The notes beneath the pieces are model-generated. The model ran no database searches. It saw only the letters and a list, made by a program, of their open reading frames with translations, and was not told the DNA's origin. Shown piece after piece: positions 1 through 9,790 of a DNA stretch of 59,917 bases. Source of the DNA: an uncultured Bacteroidales bacterium (GTDB lineage Bacteria > Bacteroidota > Bacteroidia > Bacteroidales > P3); the NCBI GenBank assembly GCA_900316515.1, contig ONDE01000016.1:1-59917 (forward strand). Direction: 5' to 3'. Each line of letters begins with the position of its first letter. Within the stretch, counting starts at the first letter, position 1. The position numbers and the translations under genes are program-made.

Positions 1-3000
1 CTGGTCGAAGTTCGGCAGACCGTAGATGACGCGGAAGTGCTCGGCACCGGCGGGAGCCGTCCAGCCGATGGTGGCCATGGTGGCGCCGATGTTGCTCACG
101 GTGAGGCCAGTCACAGGCTGGCACTGGTCGGTGGTAGCCTGGATGGTGTCGCTCCACGGACCCTCGATGTTGTGGTTGCTGCCGCACATCGGGCGCACGC
201 TGATGTTGTAGAGACGCTCGGACACGAGGCCACCCACAGTGGCGGCGGTGGTTGTCACAGTAACGGTGGTGTCGTCGAGGGTGCTGAACACATTGACCTC
301 CCAAGCGGTCTCCTCGCCATTGGCGGTCCAGCTGACGCTAACGCTGTTGAAGGTGGTGCCCACAAGCGTGAGGTCGCTGACACCCATGCAAGGCAGCGAG
401 TCGGTGGTGAAGACACCCAGTCGCCAGTCGCTGGTCATATTCTCCTCGCAGCTCTGGCGCACATGGAAGAAGTACTGGGTGGCGGGCTGGAGGCCTGTGA
501 GGTTGAAGATGCCGGTGGTCGAGGTCATCGGGTTGCCGAGGTTGTTGACGTCGGTGCCGTACTCGAGTTCATAGCCGATGTTGTTGCCGGAGACGGTGAC
601 GGTGGCGCTCTCGTAGTCGTGGGTCACCGAGACAATGGCGGGAGCAGCGCAACCGCCGCCACAGCTGATGAGGCGGATGTCGCCGACGGTGCTGTTGGCG
701 GTGCCGCCAGTAACAGTGTGGATATCATAGGTAGCATTGTCGGTATAGGCATAGCGCGTACGCTCTACAGAATCATTGTGTGCATTGAACGACGAACCAC
801 TGGTCCATGCGCCGTGACCACGAGTAACGGCGACGAGCACATTGCTCTGACCGTCCCAGGTGAAGGTGGAGTCGAAGGCGTGAGCCTGCCAATCGGTGGT
901 GGTGTAGCTGAAGTTGGCAGCCGAAATCACATGCACAAACTGGTGAGCCGAGTCGGGCATGATGAATGCGCTGCCGAGGTCGTTCTCGCTGACATTGGCC
1001 ATGTAGACGTCCATATTAGTGAAGTAGGTGCCCGCGCTGGTCGAAGCTGGCAGGAAGGCCATGGCGGTAATCTCTGTACCAGTGGCATCCATGCGGGAAG
1101 CGGGGATGATGGTCTGCACGTAGCTATACTTGTAGAAGCTATATCCGATGGGCGAATAGCTGCTGGTAGCGGTGTTCATAGTGCTGTCGAAGTTCTCCAT
1201 GATCACTGCCGAGCCACACAAGTCGGTGGTGAAGGTGGCGGTGGCGACAAAGCTGGTGTCGCCGATGCCGCAGACGGCGCGCACCTCCACAGTGTAGACG
1301 TGAGCAGACTCAAGGCCGCTGATTACCGTGGTGGGAGTGCTGACGACGGTGGTGACGCCGTTGCAGGTGACAGCCCATTCGCTCTCGGTACCAGCGGGAG
1401 TCCACTGTACGTTGGCGGTGACATCGGTCACCGAAGTGACTACGACATTCTGAGGCTGCGGGCAGCTGAGGGCATTGACCTGCACATTGTCGATAGCGGC
1501 AGGAGGATTAGAGCCTCCAGAGCCATCGTTGTGCCAGAAGAAGACGAGCTGGTAGTTGCCGGCATTGGCGATGGTGAACACCTCATTGTAGTTCTGCCAG
1601 GTGTTGACACCATTGAGTTTGCTACCGCCATCGAGGGCTATCCAGCCGCTGGGAGTAGTGGTTGTGCCGATACCGCTGGTATTGCCTGCGACCAGATCGA
1701 CGGTGCCGGGCACAAGGAACACACGGAGGTAGTCCCAGGTACTCTCGCCGTTGGCCTGCCAGTCGTAGCTGACGGTATAGTCGCCGGCAGAGGCGAAGTT
1801 GAAGAGCTTGGTAGCATAGACATTGGTAGTGGAACTGTTATTATAGCTGTTGCTGACACCGTTGTTGTCGCTTATGTAGAGGGCATTTGTGCCGCCGTTG
1901 TTTGCCGCGCTGTCGATGGCCCACTTGTTGGTCTGGGTGCCGTTGACGAGCATCCAGCTGACATCCTGACCAGCCTCGAAGCCGCTGCTGTAGGGCAGCG
2001 TGTCGGCCACCATGGTGGTGGTAGCGATGACCGAGCGCGGGTTGGAGATGGAGGTGCCACAGTCGGCATGCACATCGATGGTGTAGGTGGTGACGGGCGT
2101 GAGGCCGGTGAAGGTGTAGGTGGTGTCGCCAATGACAGAAGCGCTGTCGACATAGGAAGCGCCGTCGGTGATGTAGAGCATATAGTCGCCGGAGGTGCTG
2201 CCGCTGAAGCTGACGCTAATCTGGTCGGCAAGCACATTGGTGACGACAGGCTGGTCGGGACGCGGGCAGCCGGTGTTGAGGGCAATGGTAAAGTCGTCCA
2301 TCATCAGGGTGTAGCTACCGCTGGCGGTGACGCGCAGGGCCATACGGTTGCCGGTGCCGGTGTAATTGGAGAAGTAGACTTCATACTCGTGGTACGAACC
2401 ATGCCAGTTGCCACCGCTGCCTGCTATGAGGTTGACGGTGTCGACAGGCACGAAGGTATTGCCTTCCATAACGCCGGCTTCGAGCACGAAGTTGGTGTTC
2501 ATGACCGAGGCCCAGAAGGAGAGCATCAGGGTGTTGATGTTGTTCATAGCCGGCAGGGCTGCCACTTCGGTCTGGCCGCTGTTGCTTTCGAACTCGAAAT
2601 AGATGCTGCCATTGTAGGCATTGCTGCTGTAGTTGTAGGCCGAGGGGAAGGTACCGGAGTTGCTGGTGCCGGTCTGGATCTGCTGCCAGCAGATGGGCAT
2701 CTGGCCGGTGGAGAGGCCTTCGAAGTCGGTGAAGTAAGGTATGGCCACTACGCCGCAAGTGGTGGTAGCGGTAGTGGTGGTGCTCAGCGTATCGATGCAG
2801 AGCGAGCTTACCATAATAGTATAGGTGGTGGCGGCGTTGAGGCCGGTGAAGGTGTAGAAGGTGTCGGTGACGGGGTTGGGATTGAAGGTGTAGTTGGCGT
2901 CGCCGGCGGCTTTGATGCCGACCTGCCAGCTGTTCTCGATACCTTCGATGGTCCAGTGGATGCTGATGCTGGCGCTGTCGGTATTGTCAACGGTCACCAT

Positions 3001-6000
3001 CGGGGCGAAGCAGGTAGGCACCTCGCAGTTGGCCACGAAGCGGATGGCGGGAACCTGATTAAGCGCTCCATTGTTAGAGGCCGACGGTGCTGCCATATCA
3101 ATGCTGGAAGCATCCTGATACCAATAGACCGATTGATTACCATTGGTGGCATGGGTTGCCCAGTTACGATTGCTGGTATATGAGCCGGTAACGTTGCGCA
3201 CAGCCACAACAAGATTGCCCAAAGTCTGGTCGTAAACGAAGATGCTGTCGAAGTTAATCACATTCCAACCCGGAGTGAAGGAATAGGTGTAGTTCGATGC
3301 CATCTGCACCAAGCTGTCGGCAGAAACATAGCTGGTTGTGCTCAACGAGCTGAGCGAAGTGTGTCCAAGATAGACCTCGACAGTCTTGTTGTCGCTGGCA
3401 GTGGAATAGAAGGCAATACCGTGAATGGTATCGATGTTCGGCATCTCGGCCGAGGTATATATGCTCTGGGTGTAGCTATAGTTATAGTAAGAGTTGAGGG
3501 GCACATTGGTGGATGTGCTGCTGCTTGTTTGAGACACTTCGGCGCAGGAAGTGGTCATGAAGTTTATGGTGTTGTTGGCAGCGGTGTCGTACTGGCCCAT
3601 AGCATCGCAGACATTGCGGAGGGTCACCGAGTAGCCGTGGCCGGCCTCAAGACCAGTGAAGGTATAGCTGGTGCCGGTGACGTTGACAATGACAGGAGCA
3701 ATGTTGGTATCGGTGTTGTCGACGAGGGTGATGACGACCTCGTTGCTCGGGAAACCAACGGAGGTGTTGTAGCTCCAGTTGACGGCGGCGGCGGTGTAGC
3801 TGACATCGCCCATGGTAACACCTGTGAGCGGAGCGCAGGTCAGCTGGGTGGTGAAGCTGCCAAAGGGTTTGGCGTCGGAGCTGTCGCCACTGCAGTCGGT
3901 ACGCACCCAAGCGTAGTAGGTGGTCTGCGGCATCAGGTTGGTAATAGTGTAAATGGTGTCGGTGACACCGGTGACGATGGTGGCAGCGCTAATGTCGTTC
4001 TGAGTGCCATAATAGACATTGTAGGACGATGCCGAGGAACCGCCGTTGGTCCAGCGCAGATCGACGGTGTAGGGACCGACACTGTCGATATAGACATCGT
4101 TGGGCTTGTTGCAGCCGTTGTCGATGCTGACATTGAAGTCGTCGATATACAGATAGTAGCCGTTGTTCTGCATGTACTGGATGGCGATGTATTTGACACC
4201 GGCAGGATAAACGGCGGTGAACTCTTCGTAGCTGGTGGTGGGATTCACCTCGTTGCCCCATACAAAGGCGCCAAGGGAGTCGCCAGTGGTGGAGTAACCG
4301 ACCTTGAAGTTCTCGACATAGTTGGCGCTGGATTTCTTGTACCAGAAGGAAACCATGATTCCGTCATATTCGGTGCCGCCAAGCTGCGGAGTGATGAAAT
4401 ACTGCGGGGGATTGGTATTATAGTAGAAACGGAAGCTGCCGTTGCCGCTATGAGCGTTGCCCGAGGTATATCCGGTAGAGCCGTGGCAGGACACCTTGCT
4501 CCAGCACTCGATGGCGTCGGCGCTTTCGAAGCTCTCAAGGAAGGGGACAACCAACACGCCGCAGGTGGTGCGGTACGTGCCGGTGATAGGAGTGCCGTCG
4601 CCCGTCGAGCAGTTGGGAACGACTATGAAGTTATAGTTGCTGCTGGCGTCGAGGCCGGAGGCAGTGTAGATGGTGTCGCTGACGCCACTCACCTCGGTGG
4701 TGTCGCCGCCGTCTTTCCAGTAGGACACTGTGTAGGTGATGCCGCTGTTCAGCTCGTCGCTCCAGGCAATAGTGATTTCGGCGCTGTCGGCAGCCTCGAG
4801 GTGGAGGTTGCTGAGCGGGTAGCAACCGTTGTTCTCGGAGACGGTGAGGTCGTCGATGAAGATGGTGTACTGGCCCGACACACGACGAGCACGGAGGGCG
4901 ATGCGCTCGCCACTGCCGGTATAATTGGTAAAGTAGGTGTTGAATTCGTGGTAGTTCTGTTTCCAGGCACCTGTACCGGCGAACCTGACGATTTCGATGC
5001 TGTCGACGAGGGTGAAGCTGTTGTCGGACTCGAGCACACCGACTTCAAGGATACCAGGGAGGTCGGAGCTGTTGGCGACCCACATGTTGAGAGCCAGGCC
5101 GCTGATGTTATACATGACAGGCAGGGCGATCAACTCGGTGTCCGAGCTGCTGGCAGCAGCCTCGAGCTCGAGGTAACCATTGCCATGATAGGTATTGTTG
5201 CTATAGTTGTAGACCGAGGGGTAGACATGGTCACCAGCGCTGTTGGTGCCGGTGATAACCTGGAGCCAGCATTCGGGGACGTCGTTGGTGGTGTAACCTT
5301 CGAAGTCATTGAAGTAAGGCACATTGGTGTATCCGCCGCAAGCGGTGCGGAAGGATGCTGTTGCATAAGAAGAGACCGAGCCAGAGCCGCAGTCGGCCAC
5401 GACAGCGACATTATAGGTTGTATTGGGGTTGAGGCCGGAGATGGTGTAGGTGGTGTCGTACGCAGTGCCGAGGAAGGAAGAGTCGGACATATCGTAGATT
5501 GCGTAGGAGGCACCGGTGTTGAGGGTGTCGGTCCAAGTTAGAGTGCAACCGTTGTCGGTGATAGAGGAGACCTGGACATTGCGCACACGATAGCATATAT
5601 CGCCACTGCCCGGGACATATTCAATCTCCATCTTGGCAAGGAAGTTGCGCTGGGTGGGGCTAACACTGGGCAAATCTGTGTAGCTGTAGCCTTGGACAGA
5701 AGAACCGCTGAGGTTGATACCATACCAAGAAGAAGATACATAGGAACCTGTTACTGTGTTGTCAACCTCCACCATCAGGTTGCCGCCTTGATAGATATAC
5801 GGAGTGGTGAACTCAACAGACATCTGCCCATTGGCATCGATAGACAGCGAACCAGTATAAACCGTTGTTGCTTCTCCTGTAAAGAAATTTGAGATAGAGG
5901 GCGAAGTGACCTCAGCCAGCTTCACAGCGAAGGAGGCGGCCCCCCAGCTCACATTCGACGAGCTGGAAAAGAATGTGAGCGACGTAATTTGACTGCCAGG

Positions 6001-6192
6001 AGTCAGATCCGCCAACATCGTATCTGGATAGACGCTTTGGCAGCGCAGGTAAGCGTCGGCATAGTAGCCATAGACTGGCACATAGCCATTGGTCGATGTG
6101 CCGTCAGCGACAGTTGTTGTCAGCTGTGCTTTGGCCAACGACGGTAGCAGCAATGCAATAAACAGAGCTGCAATTGTTAAATGTTTTCTCAT
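1..6192 (-). CDS. Giant secreted fibronectin type III / jelly-roll protein, 3' end outside window
   Basis: The reading frame opens at the ATG complementary to 6190-6192 and stays open to base 1, so at least 2064 residues are present and the C-terminus is missing. The N-terminus MRKHLTIAALFIALLLPSLA is a clear Sec signal peptide. The rest alternates Ig-like fibronectin type III modules (recurring TYTFTGLTPVTTYTI-like strands ending in a Cys) with beta-sandwich modules that open with a motif like LPYFTDFEGL and often carry an IDDITI-like strand, resembling MAM or carbohydrate-binding jelly rolls. This is the build of large Bacteroidales surface or secreted proteins exported by the T9SS. A sorting domain would be expected in the missing part. 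No enzyme motif was seen; adhesion or glycan binding is inference. It is a paralogue in architecture of the gene at 11929-19170. Confidence 0.85.
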   Translation of the reverse strand, partial: MRKHLTIAALFIALLLPSLAKAQLTTTVADGTSTNGYVPVYGYYADAYLRCQSVYPDTMLADLTPGSQITSLTFFSSSSNVSWGAASFAVKLAEVTSPSISNFFTGEATTVYTGSLSIDANGQMSVEFTTPYIYQGGNLMVEVDNTVTGSYVSSSWYGINLSGSSVQGYSYTDLPSVSPTQRNFLAKMEIEYVPGSGDICYRVRNVQVSSITDNGCTLTWTDTLNTGASYAIYDMSDSSFLGTAYDTTYTISGLNPNTTYNVAVVADCGSGSVSSYATASFRTACGGYTNVPYFNDFEGYTTNDVPECWLQVITGTNSAGDHVYPSVYNYSNNTYHGNGYLELEAAASSSDTELIALPVMYNISGLALNMWVANSSDLPGILEVGVLESDNSFTLVDSIEIVRFAGTGAWKQNYHEFNTYFTNYTGSGERIALRARRVSGQYTIFIDDLTVSENNGCYPLSNLHLEAADSAEITIAWSDELNSGITYTVSYWKDGGDTTEVSGVSDTIYTASGLDASSNYNFIVVPNCSTGDGTPITGTYRTTCGVLVVPFLESFESADAIECWSKVSCHGSTGYTSGNAHSGNGSFRFYYNTNPPQYFITPQLGGTEYDGIMVSFWYKKSSANYVENFKVGYSTTGDSLGAFVWGNEVNPTTSYEEFTAVYPAGVKYIAIQYMQNNGYYLYIDDFNVSIDNGCNKPNDVYIDSVGPYTVDLRWTNGGSSASSYNVYYGTQNDISAATIVTGVTDTIYTITNLMPQTTYYAWVRTDCSGDSSDAKPFGSFTTQLTCAPLTGVTMGDVSYTAAAVNWSYNTSVGFPSNEVVITLVDNTDTNIAPVIVNVTGTSYTFTGLEAGHGYSVTLRNVCDAMGQYDTAANNTINFMTTSCAEVSQTSSSTSTNVPLNSYYNYSYTQSIYTSAEMPNIDTIHGIAFYSTASDNKTVEVYLGHTSLSSLSTTSYVSADSLVQMASNYTYSFTPGWNVINFDSIFVYDQTLGNLVVAVRNVTGSYTSNRNWATHATNGNQSVYWYQDASSIDMAAPSASNNGALNQVPAIRFVANCEVPTCFAPMVTVDNTDSASISIHWTIEGIENSWQVGIKAAGDANYTFNPNPVTDTFYTFTGLNAATTYTIMVSSLCIDTLSTTTTATTTCGVVAIPYFTDFEGLSTGQMPICWQQIQTGTSNSGTFPSAYNYSSNAYNGSIYFEFESNSGQTEVAALPAMNNINTLMLSFWASVMNTNFVLEAGVMEGNTFVPVDTVNLIAGSGGNWHGSYHEYEVYFSNYTGTGNRMALRVTASGSYTLMMDDFTIALNTGCPRPDQPVVTNVLADQISVSFSGSTSGDYMLYITDGASYVDSASVIGDTTYTFTGLTPVTTYTIDVHADCGTSISNPRSVIATTTMVADTLPYSSGFEAGQDVSWMLVNGTQTNKWAIDSAANNGGTNALYISDNNGVSNSYNNSSTTNVYATKLFNFASAGDYTVSYDWQANGESTWDYLRVFLVPGTVDLVAGNTSGIGTTTTPSGWIALDGGSKLNGVNTWQNYNEVFTIANAGNYQLVFFWHNDGSGGSNPPAAIDNVQVNALSCPQPQNVVVTSVTDVTANVQWTPAGTESEWAVTCNGVTTVVSTPTTVISGLESAHVYTVEVRAVCGIGDTSFVATATFTTDLCGSAVIMENFDSTMNTATSSYSPIGYSFYKYSYVQTIIPASRMDATGTEITAMAFLPASTSAGTYFTNMDVYMANVSENDLGSAFIMPDSAHQFVHVISAANFSYTTTDWQAHAFDSTFTWDGQSNVLVAVTRGHGAWTSGSSFNAHNDSVERTRYAYTDNATYDIHTVTGGTANSTVGDIRLISCGGGCAAPAIVSVTHDYESATVTVSGNNIGYELEYGTDVNNLGNPMTSTTGIFNLTGLQPATQYFFHVRQSCEENMTSDWRLGVFTTDSLPCMGVSDLTLVGTTFNSVSVSWTANGEETAWEVNVFSTLDDTTVTVTTTAATVGGLVSERLYNISVRPMCGSNHNIEGPWSDTIQATTDQCQPVTGLTVSNIGATMATIGWTAPAGAEHFRVIYGLPNFDQ

Positions 6193-6268
6193 GTTTGTTG
6201 TATGTTTATTGTTTATTTAATTTGTTTTCAGATACATTATATAATAAAACACTCTGCATCTTCGCGGG

Positions 6269-6276
6269 CAAAGATA
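6269..6276 (-). promoter_or_regulatory. Probable -7 element (TATCTTTG) of the giant gene
   Basis: On the minus strand the octamer TATCTTTG matches the Bacteroidota TAnnTTTG consensus and lies about 77 bases upstream of the ATG at 6192. The -33 side is AT-rich but has no clean TTTG, so the call rests on the -7 box and its position in an otherwise AT-rich gap between two minus-strand genes. Confidence 0.5.
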
Positions 6277-6329
6277 CAAATTAATTTCACTTAATATAAT
6301 AAACAGAGTTTTTTTTATTTTTCAGCGCA

Positions 6330-7343
6330 TCACCTCGCCACCCCAAGCCTTGCGGTTTCGATAACGTCCATAGGCAGCGGCGGCGTCATCGAGACTCGGG
6401 GTATGGTATCGGGGTCGAAGGAGAACTTCCACTTGGCCGAACCTGCGAAGATGCCCACACCCCCATCAAGGTTTGAATACGGTTGCACGGGTTCGGCAAA
6501 GAACGACACTGTGTTGAGGTTCTGCGACACACTGATAAGGTAGCGCCACCGCGCAGGGGTAATGGACTCTATAGTGACATCATACCGATGCTTGAAAACA
6601 TGCAGGCTATCGTTAACCTCATTAGTGTCCTTCAGCAGCAGGATATATAGGTTTACCTCATAGTTCTGTCCATCGATCTGGCGGTCGGTGCTCATCAGGC
6701 TGCTATACAAGTATCCGCCAAGGGCCTCATTGGGCGACACCTCGTGCGAGGTAATCTCGGGATTGTTGGGCAAGAGGAAGTATGTGGAACGCACAGTGTC
6801 GATAGTGTCGTATTGGCGGGTCCACTCGTTGAAACGCATACCACTGTCGCGCTTTTCCACCTTCAGGTAGTAATACTCCGGGGTGCCGGCATGGTCCTGG
6901 AGCTTGTAGGAAGCATAGTAGAAGTTGAACGAAGGACTAGCCAGTTCCCTCACACTAAAACCAGTAACCTCGGGTTCAAGCGGCACATAGGTCCTGCCGT
7001 GGACATTACCCTCGGGCGAGGTGACATCAATCGTCAAGCTGTCGCCAGGCTGGCAGATGTATGGGAAGAAATATTTGCAGCCCGAGACAGAATCAGGCAT
7101 ATAGGGGACGCCGTTGACGGTGAGGGTCGGCGAAGCGCCGGCCACGGGGTGCGACGATACATTGTCGAGGAAGAAATGGGTGTGGCTGAAAAAGACAAAA
7201 GCCCTGTTGCCTGCCGAGGGAACACCATTGAGCACCAACATATCTTCGGCGCCACTTTCGTCGACATCAAGGACCTTCTCGCAAGAGGAGAAAAGGCACA
7301 CCAGCGCAGCAGTGAACAATACTATAAACTTACTATATTTCAT
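6330..7343 (-). CDS. DUF4249 family outer-membrane-associated lipoprotein
   Basis: The 337-residue product begins with a lipoprotein signal peptide ending in a lipobox (LFSSCEK, Cys near residue 21), so it is probably anchored to the outer membrane. The following ADMLVLNGVPSAGNRAFVFF segment and the beta-rich body with TLTVNGVPY fit DUF4249, a Bacteroidota family almost always encoded directly downstream of a TonB-dependent receptor with an N-terminal carboxypeptidase-like domain. That is the arrangement here, with an 11-base gap after the receptor. The likely role is an accessory surface lipoprotein of that receptor; the substrate is unknown. It is the last gene of the glnA-folK-receptor set. 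Confidence 0.8.
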   Translation of the reverse strand: MKYSKFIVLFTAALVCLFSSCEKVLDVDESGAEDMLVLNGVPSAGNRAFVFFSHTHFFLDNVSSHPVAGASPTLTVNGVPYMPDSVSGCKYFFPYICQPGDSLTIDVTSPEGNVHGRTYVPLEPEVTGFSVRELASPSFNFYYASYKLQDHAGTPEYYYLKVEKRDSGMRFNEWTRQYDTIDTVRSTYFLLPNNPEITSHEVSPNEALGGYLYSSLMSTDRQIDGQNYEVNLYILLLKDTNEVNDSLHVFKHRYDVTIESITPARWRYLISVSQNLNTVSFFAEPVQPYSNLDGGVGIFAGSAKWKFSFDPDTIPRVSMTPPLPMDVIETARLGVAR

Positions 7344-7354
7344 ATCTTTGCCTC

Positions 7355-9790
7355 CTAAAAATAAAGCGTATATGCTGCCGACGGCAGTACAGGGAAGAGC
7401 GACATCTGCATCAGCGCCGACGGATAGCCATTATAGCTGTTGGTCGAGCTCTGGTAAATCATGTAGGGGTTCTGCCGGTTGTAGACATTGTAGACACTGA
7501 CATTGATAGTACGGTGGCAACGCTTGAACTGGCGGTGGAAGTTGACACCCAGATCGAGACGGTGGTAGTTGGGCAGGCGGTAGTTGTTGCGGCCTTCCAT
7601 ATACGAGAGTTCGGAGTAGATGTTGTTCTCGCCGTCGTAGTCGTCGGGGTCGTCAGAAGCCACGGGGTAGCGCTTGGTGCTGAGTGTGGCGGTATTGCCC
7701 GTTGAGAATACCCATGTGGCACTGACATCGCAACGTTTGCTAATCTTGTACGAAAGCACTATCGAGAGGTCGTGACGGCGGTCGTATTTTGCCGGGAACG
7801 GCTTGCCGCCGTTGAGCACCTGCCCTTCGCGGTCGAACTGGCGCATGGTGCGGCTCCAGGTATAGGCCACCCAACCGGTGAGATTGCCGATATCGCGCTG
7901 CACAAGGAACTCCACGCCGTAGCTCCATCCGTCGCCTGCCACCACGAGGTTCTCCCAGTTTTCGCTGCTGCCGAAGAATGTTGCGCCATCCTTATACTCT
8001 ATCAGGTTTGTCATCTTCTTGTAATAGCCCTCGATCGAAAAGTCGGCAATGCCGCTGCGGCTGTAGAATATGCCCCCGGCCACCTGATGGCTCTCCATAG
8101 GTTTCACTCGGTCGGTGACAGGCACCCAGAGGTCGGTGGGCATACTGATGCCGCTGGTGGAGAGCAGGTGTACGTACTGCTTCATCCAGGCATATCCTGC
8201 CTTGATGGAGAGGTCGTCGCTGAGCATCACGCGTCCGCTGAGGCGGGGCTGCAGCGAAGGGTAGAATGAATTTTGCACATTGAAGCCGCTGAAATGCAGA
8301 CCGGCATTGAGTTTCACTGCCTCGCTCACCGACCAGTCGTCCTCCACAAAGGCCACAAACTCGTTGGCTGGTACCATCTCGCTCATGATTGTGCTGTCCA
8401 TAGTGAAGGAGCCGTTCATCTGCACCTGATCGTAGAAGTCCACCCTGCCACTGGCCACCTCGGGGCGGAACCAGTGCCTGGTGAAATAGCCGCCATACTT
8501 CACGTTGTGCGAAGGGTTGGGCGAATAGTCGAAATCAATACGTCCTGTCAGGTCCTGTATTCCGGAGCGGTAGTCACCCTCCATGTGCGAGGGGTTGGTG
8601 TCGTTGTCGGTGATGGTCTTGTCGATGCCGCCGACAATCTTGTTGGTATACTGCGTATATGCCATCGACACATTGACGAAGGTCTTCGGCGTGATGGCGT
8701 AGTTCCACCGCAGCGCACCAATCAGGTTGCCCCAGTGGTTTTCCATACCCATGCGGATATCCTCGCCGAGTGTGCTGACGGTGTTTATCTTGCCGTGCAC
8801 CTTGTCCTCGCCCATATAGAAGCTGCCATAGATACGGCTCTTGTCGTTGAACTTGTGCGTCACCTTGGCGTTGAGGTCGTAGAAGTAGTAGCCGGCATCG
8901 AGTTCGGCATTGTCCACCACATCGGGGGCGTCGAGGTCGGTCTCGCTGGTCACGCGGTTAATCCACATGATGGTGGGTATCACCAGCAACTCGGCGTATG
9001 TGCGACGGGCCGAGACGCTGAAGGTGGTCTTTTCCTTCACTATAGGTCCCTCGAGATTCACTTTTGCCGATATCAATCCTATCGAGGCGTTGCCGTGCAG
9101 TTCCTGGTCGTTGCCGTTGTTCTGCGTGATGTCGAGCACCGAACTCAGTCGGCCGCCGAAGCGTGCCGGGAAGGAGCCTTTATAGAGAGTCACATTCTTC
9201 ACCGCATCGGTGTTGAATGCCGAGAAGAAGCCACCGAGGTGCGAGACGTTGTAGAGAGGCACACCGTCGAGCAGGAAAAGGTTCTCGTCGGGGCCGCCAC
9301 CACGCACATACATTCCGCTGTTGCCTTCGCTACCGCTCTGTACACCTGGCATCAGCTGCAAGGCCTTGATGATGTCGGCCTCGCCGAACATTACAGGCAC
9401 CGACTTGATCTTCTCGACCGACATCTGTGTGGCGCTCATCTGCGACGAGCGTGTGTCGCCGACCTTCTCGCCCACGATGGTCACCTCTTCGAGTTCGAGC
9501 GACGGCACCAGTTTGACGCTGAGCTCGCGGTTGCGGTCGAGCTCGATGGTGAAGGTCTGTGGCTTATAACCCACGAACTGGACCTTCACCTCCACGGTGC
9601 CTTTCTTCAGCGTCAGCGAATAGTGTCCATAGGGGTTGGTCACCGTGCCTTTGCCACTGTGTGTGTCTATCACCGTGGCGCCGATAAGAGTTTCGCCGCT
9701 TTTGGAGTCGGTGACGGTGCCGCTGAGCGTGTAGTTCTGCGCCAGCGCCACAAAGGGCAAAAACAAAAATAAAATAAGCAGTCGTTTCAT
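7355..9790 (-). CDS. TonB-dependent outer-membrane receptor with carboxypeptidase-like N-terminal domain
   Basis: The 811-residue protein has a signal peptide (MKRLLILFLFLPFVALAQ), a carboxypeptidase regulatory-like beta-sandwich at about residues 18-105 (SGTVTDSKSGETLIGATV...), a plug domain at about 120-230 (including GMYVRGGGPDENLFLLDGVP and FPARFGGRLSSVLDI) and a C-terminal 22-strand barrel region ending in an aromatic residue (YTLYF). This is the architecture of TonB-dependent transporters that are usually paired with DUF4249 lipoproteins. The start ATG overlaps the end of folK by four bases. The imported substrate cannot be read from the sequence. No sigma/anti-sigma pair lies next to it. 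Confidence 0.92.
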   Translation of the reverse strand: MKRLLILFLFLPFVALAQNYTLSGTVTDSKSGETLIGATVIDTHSGKGTVTNPYGHYSLTLKKGTVEVKVQFVGYKPQTFTIELDRNRELSVKLVPSLELEEVTIVGEKVGDTRSSQMSATQMSVEKIKSVPVMFGEADIIKALQLMPGVQSGSEGNSGMYVRGGGPDENLFLLDGVPLYNVSHLGGFFSAFNTDAVKNVTLYKGSFPARFGGRLSSVLDITQNNGNDQELHGNASIGLISAKVNLEGPIVKEKTTFSVSARRTYAELLVIPTIMWINRVTSETDLDAPDVVDNAELDAGYYFYDLNAKVTHKFNDKSRIYGSFYMGEDKVHGKINTVSTLGEDIRMGMENHWGNLIGALRWNYAITPKTFVNVSMAYTQYTNKIVGGIDKTITDNDTNPSHMEGDYRSGIQDLTGRIDFDYSPNPSHNVKYGGYFTRHWFRPEVASGRVDFYDQVQMNGSFTMDSTIMSEMVPANEFVAFVEDDWSVSEAVKLNAGLHFSGFNVQNSFYPSLQPRLSGRVMLSDDLSIKAGYAWMKQYVHLLSTSGISMPTDLWVPVTDRVKPMESHQVAGGIFYSRSGIADFSIEGYYKKMTNLIEYKDGATFFGSSENWENLVVAGDGWSYGVEFLVQRDIGNLTGWVAYTWSRTMRQFDREGQVLNGGKPFPAKYDRRHDLSIVLSYKISKRCDVSATWVFSTGNTATLSTKRYPVASDDPDDYDGENNIYSELSYMEGRNNYRLPNYHRLDLGVNFHRQFKRCHRTINVSVYNVYNRQNPYMIYQSSTNSYNGYPSALMQMSLFPVLPSAAYTLYF

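Noticed and set aside
37..3183. Long plus-strand open frame opposite the giant gene (also 3361-5541)
   Set aside because: Antisense shadow: Gly/Val/Asp-rich with no domain logic, while the minus-strand frame has a signal peptide and fibronectin modules.
6193..6240. Heptad-like T/G-rich pattern in the giant gene's leader
   Set aside because: Too degenerate to separate from ordinary AT-rich leader sequence.
8273..9772. Plus-strand frame of 499 codons opposite the TonB receptor
   Set aside because: His/Val-rich composition with no recognisable domain; the receptor frame is certain.
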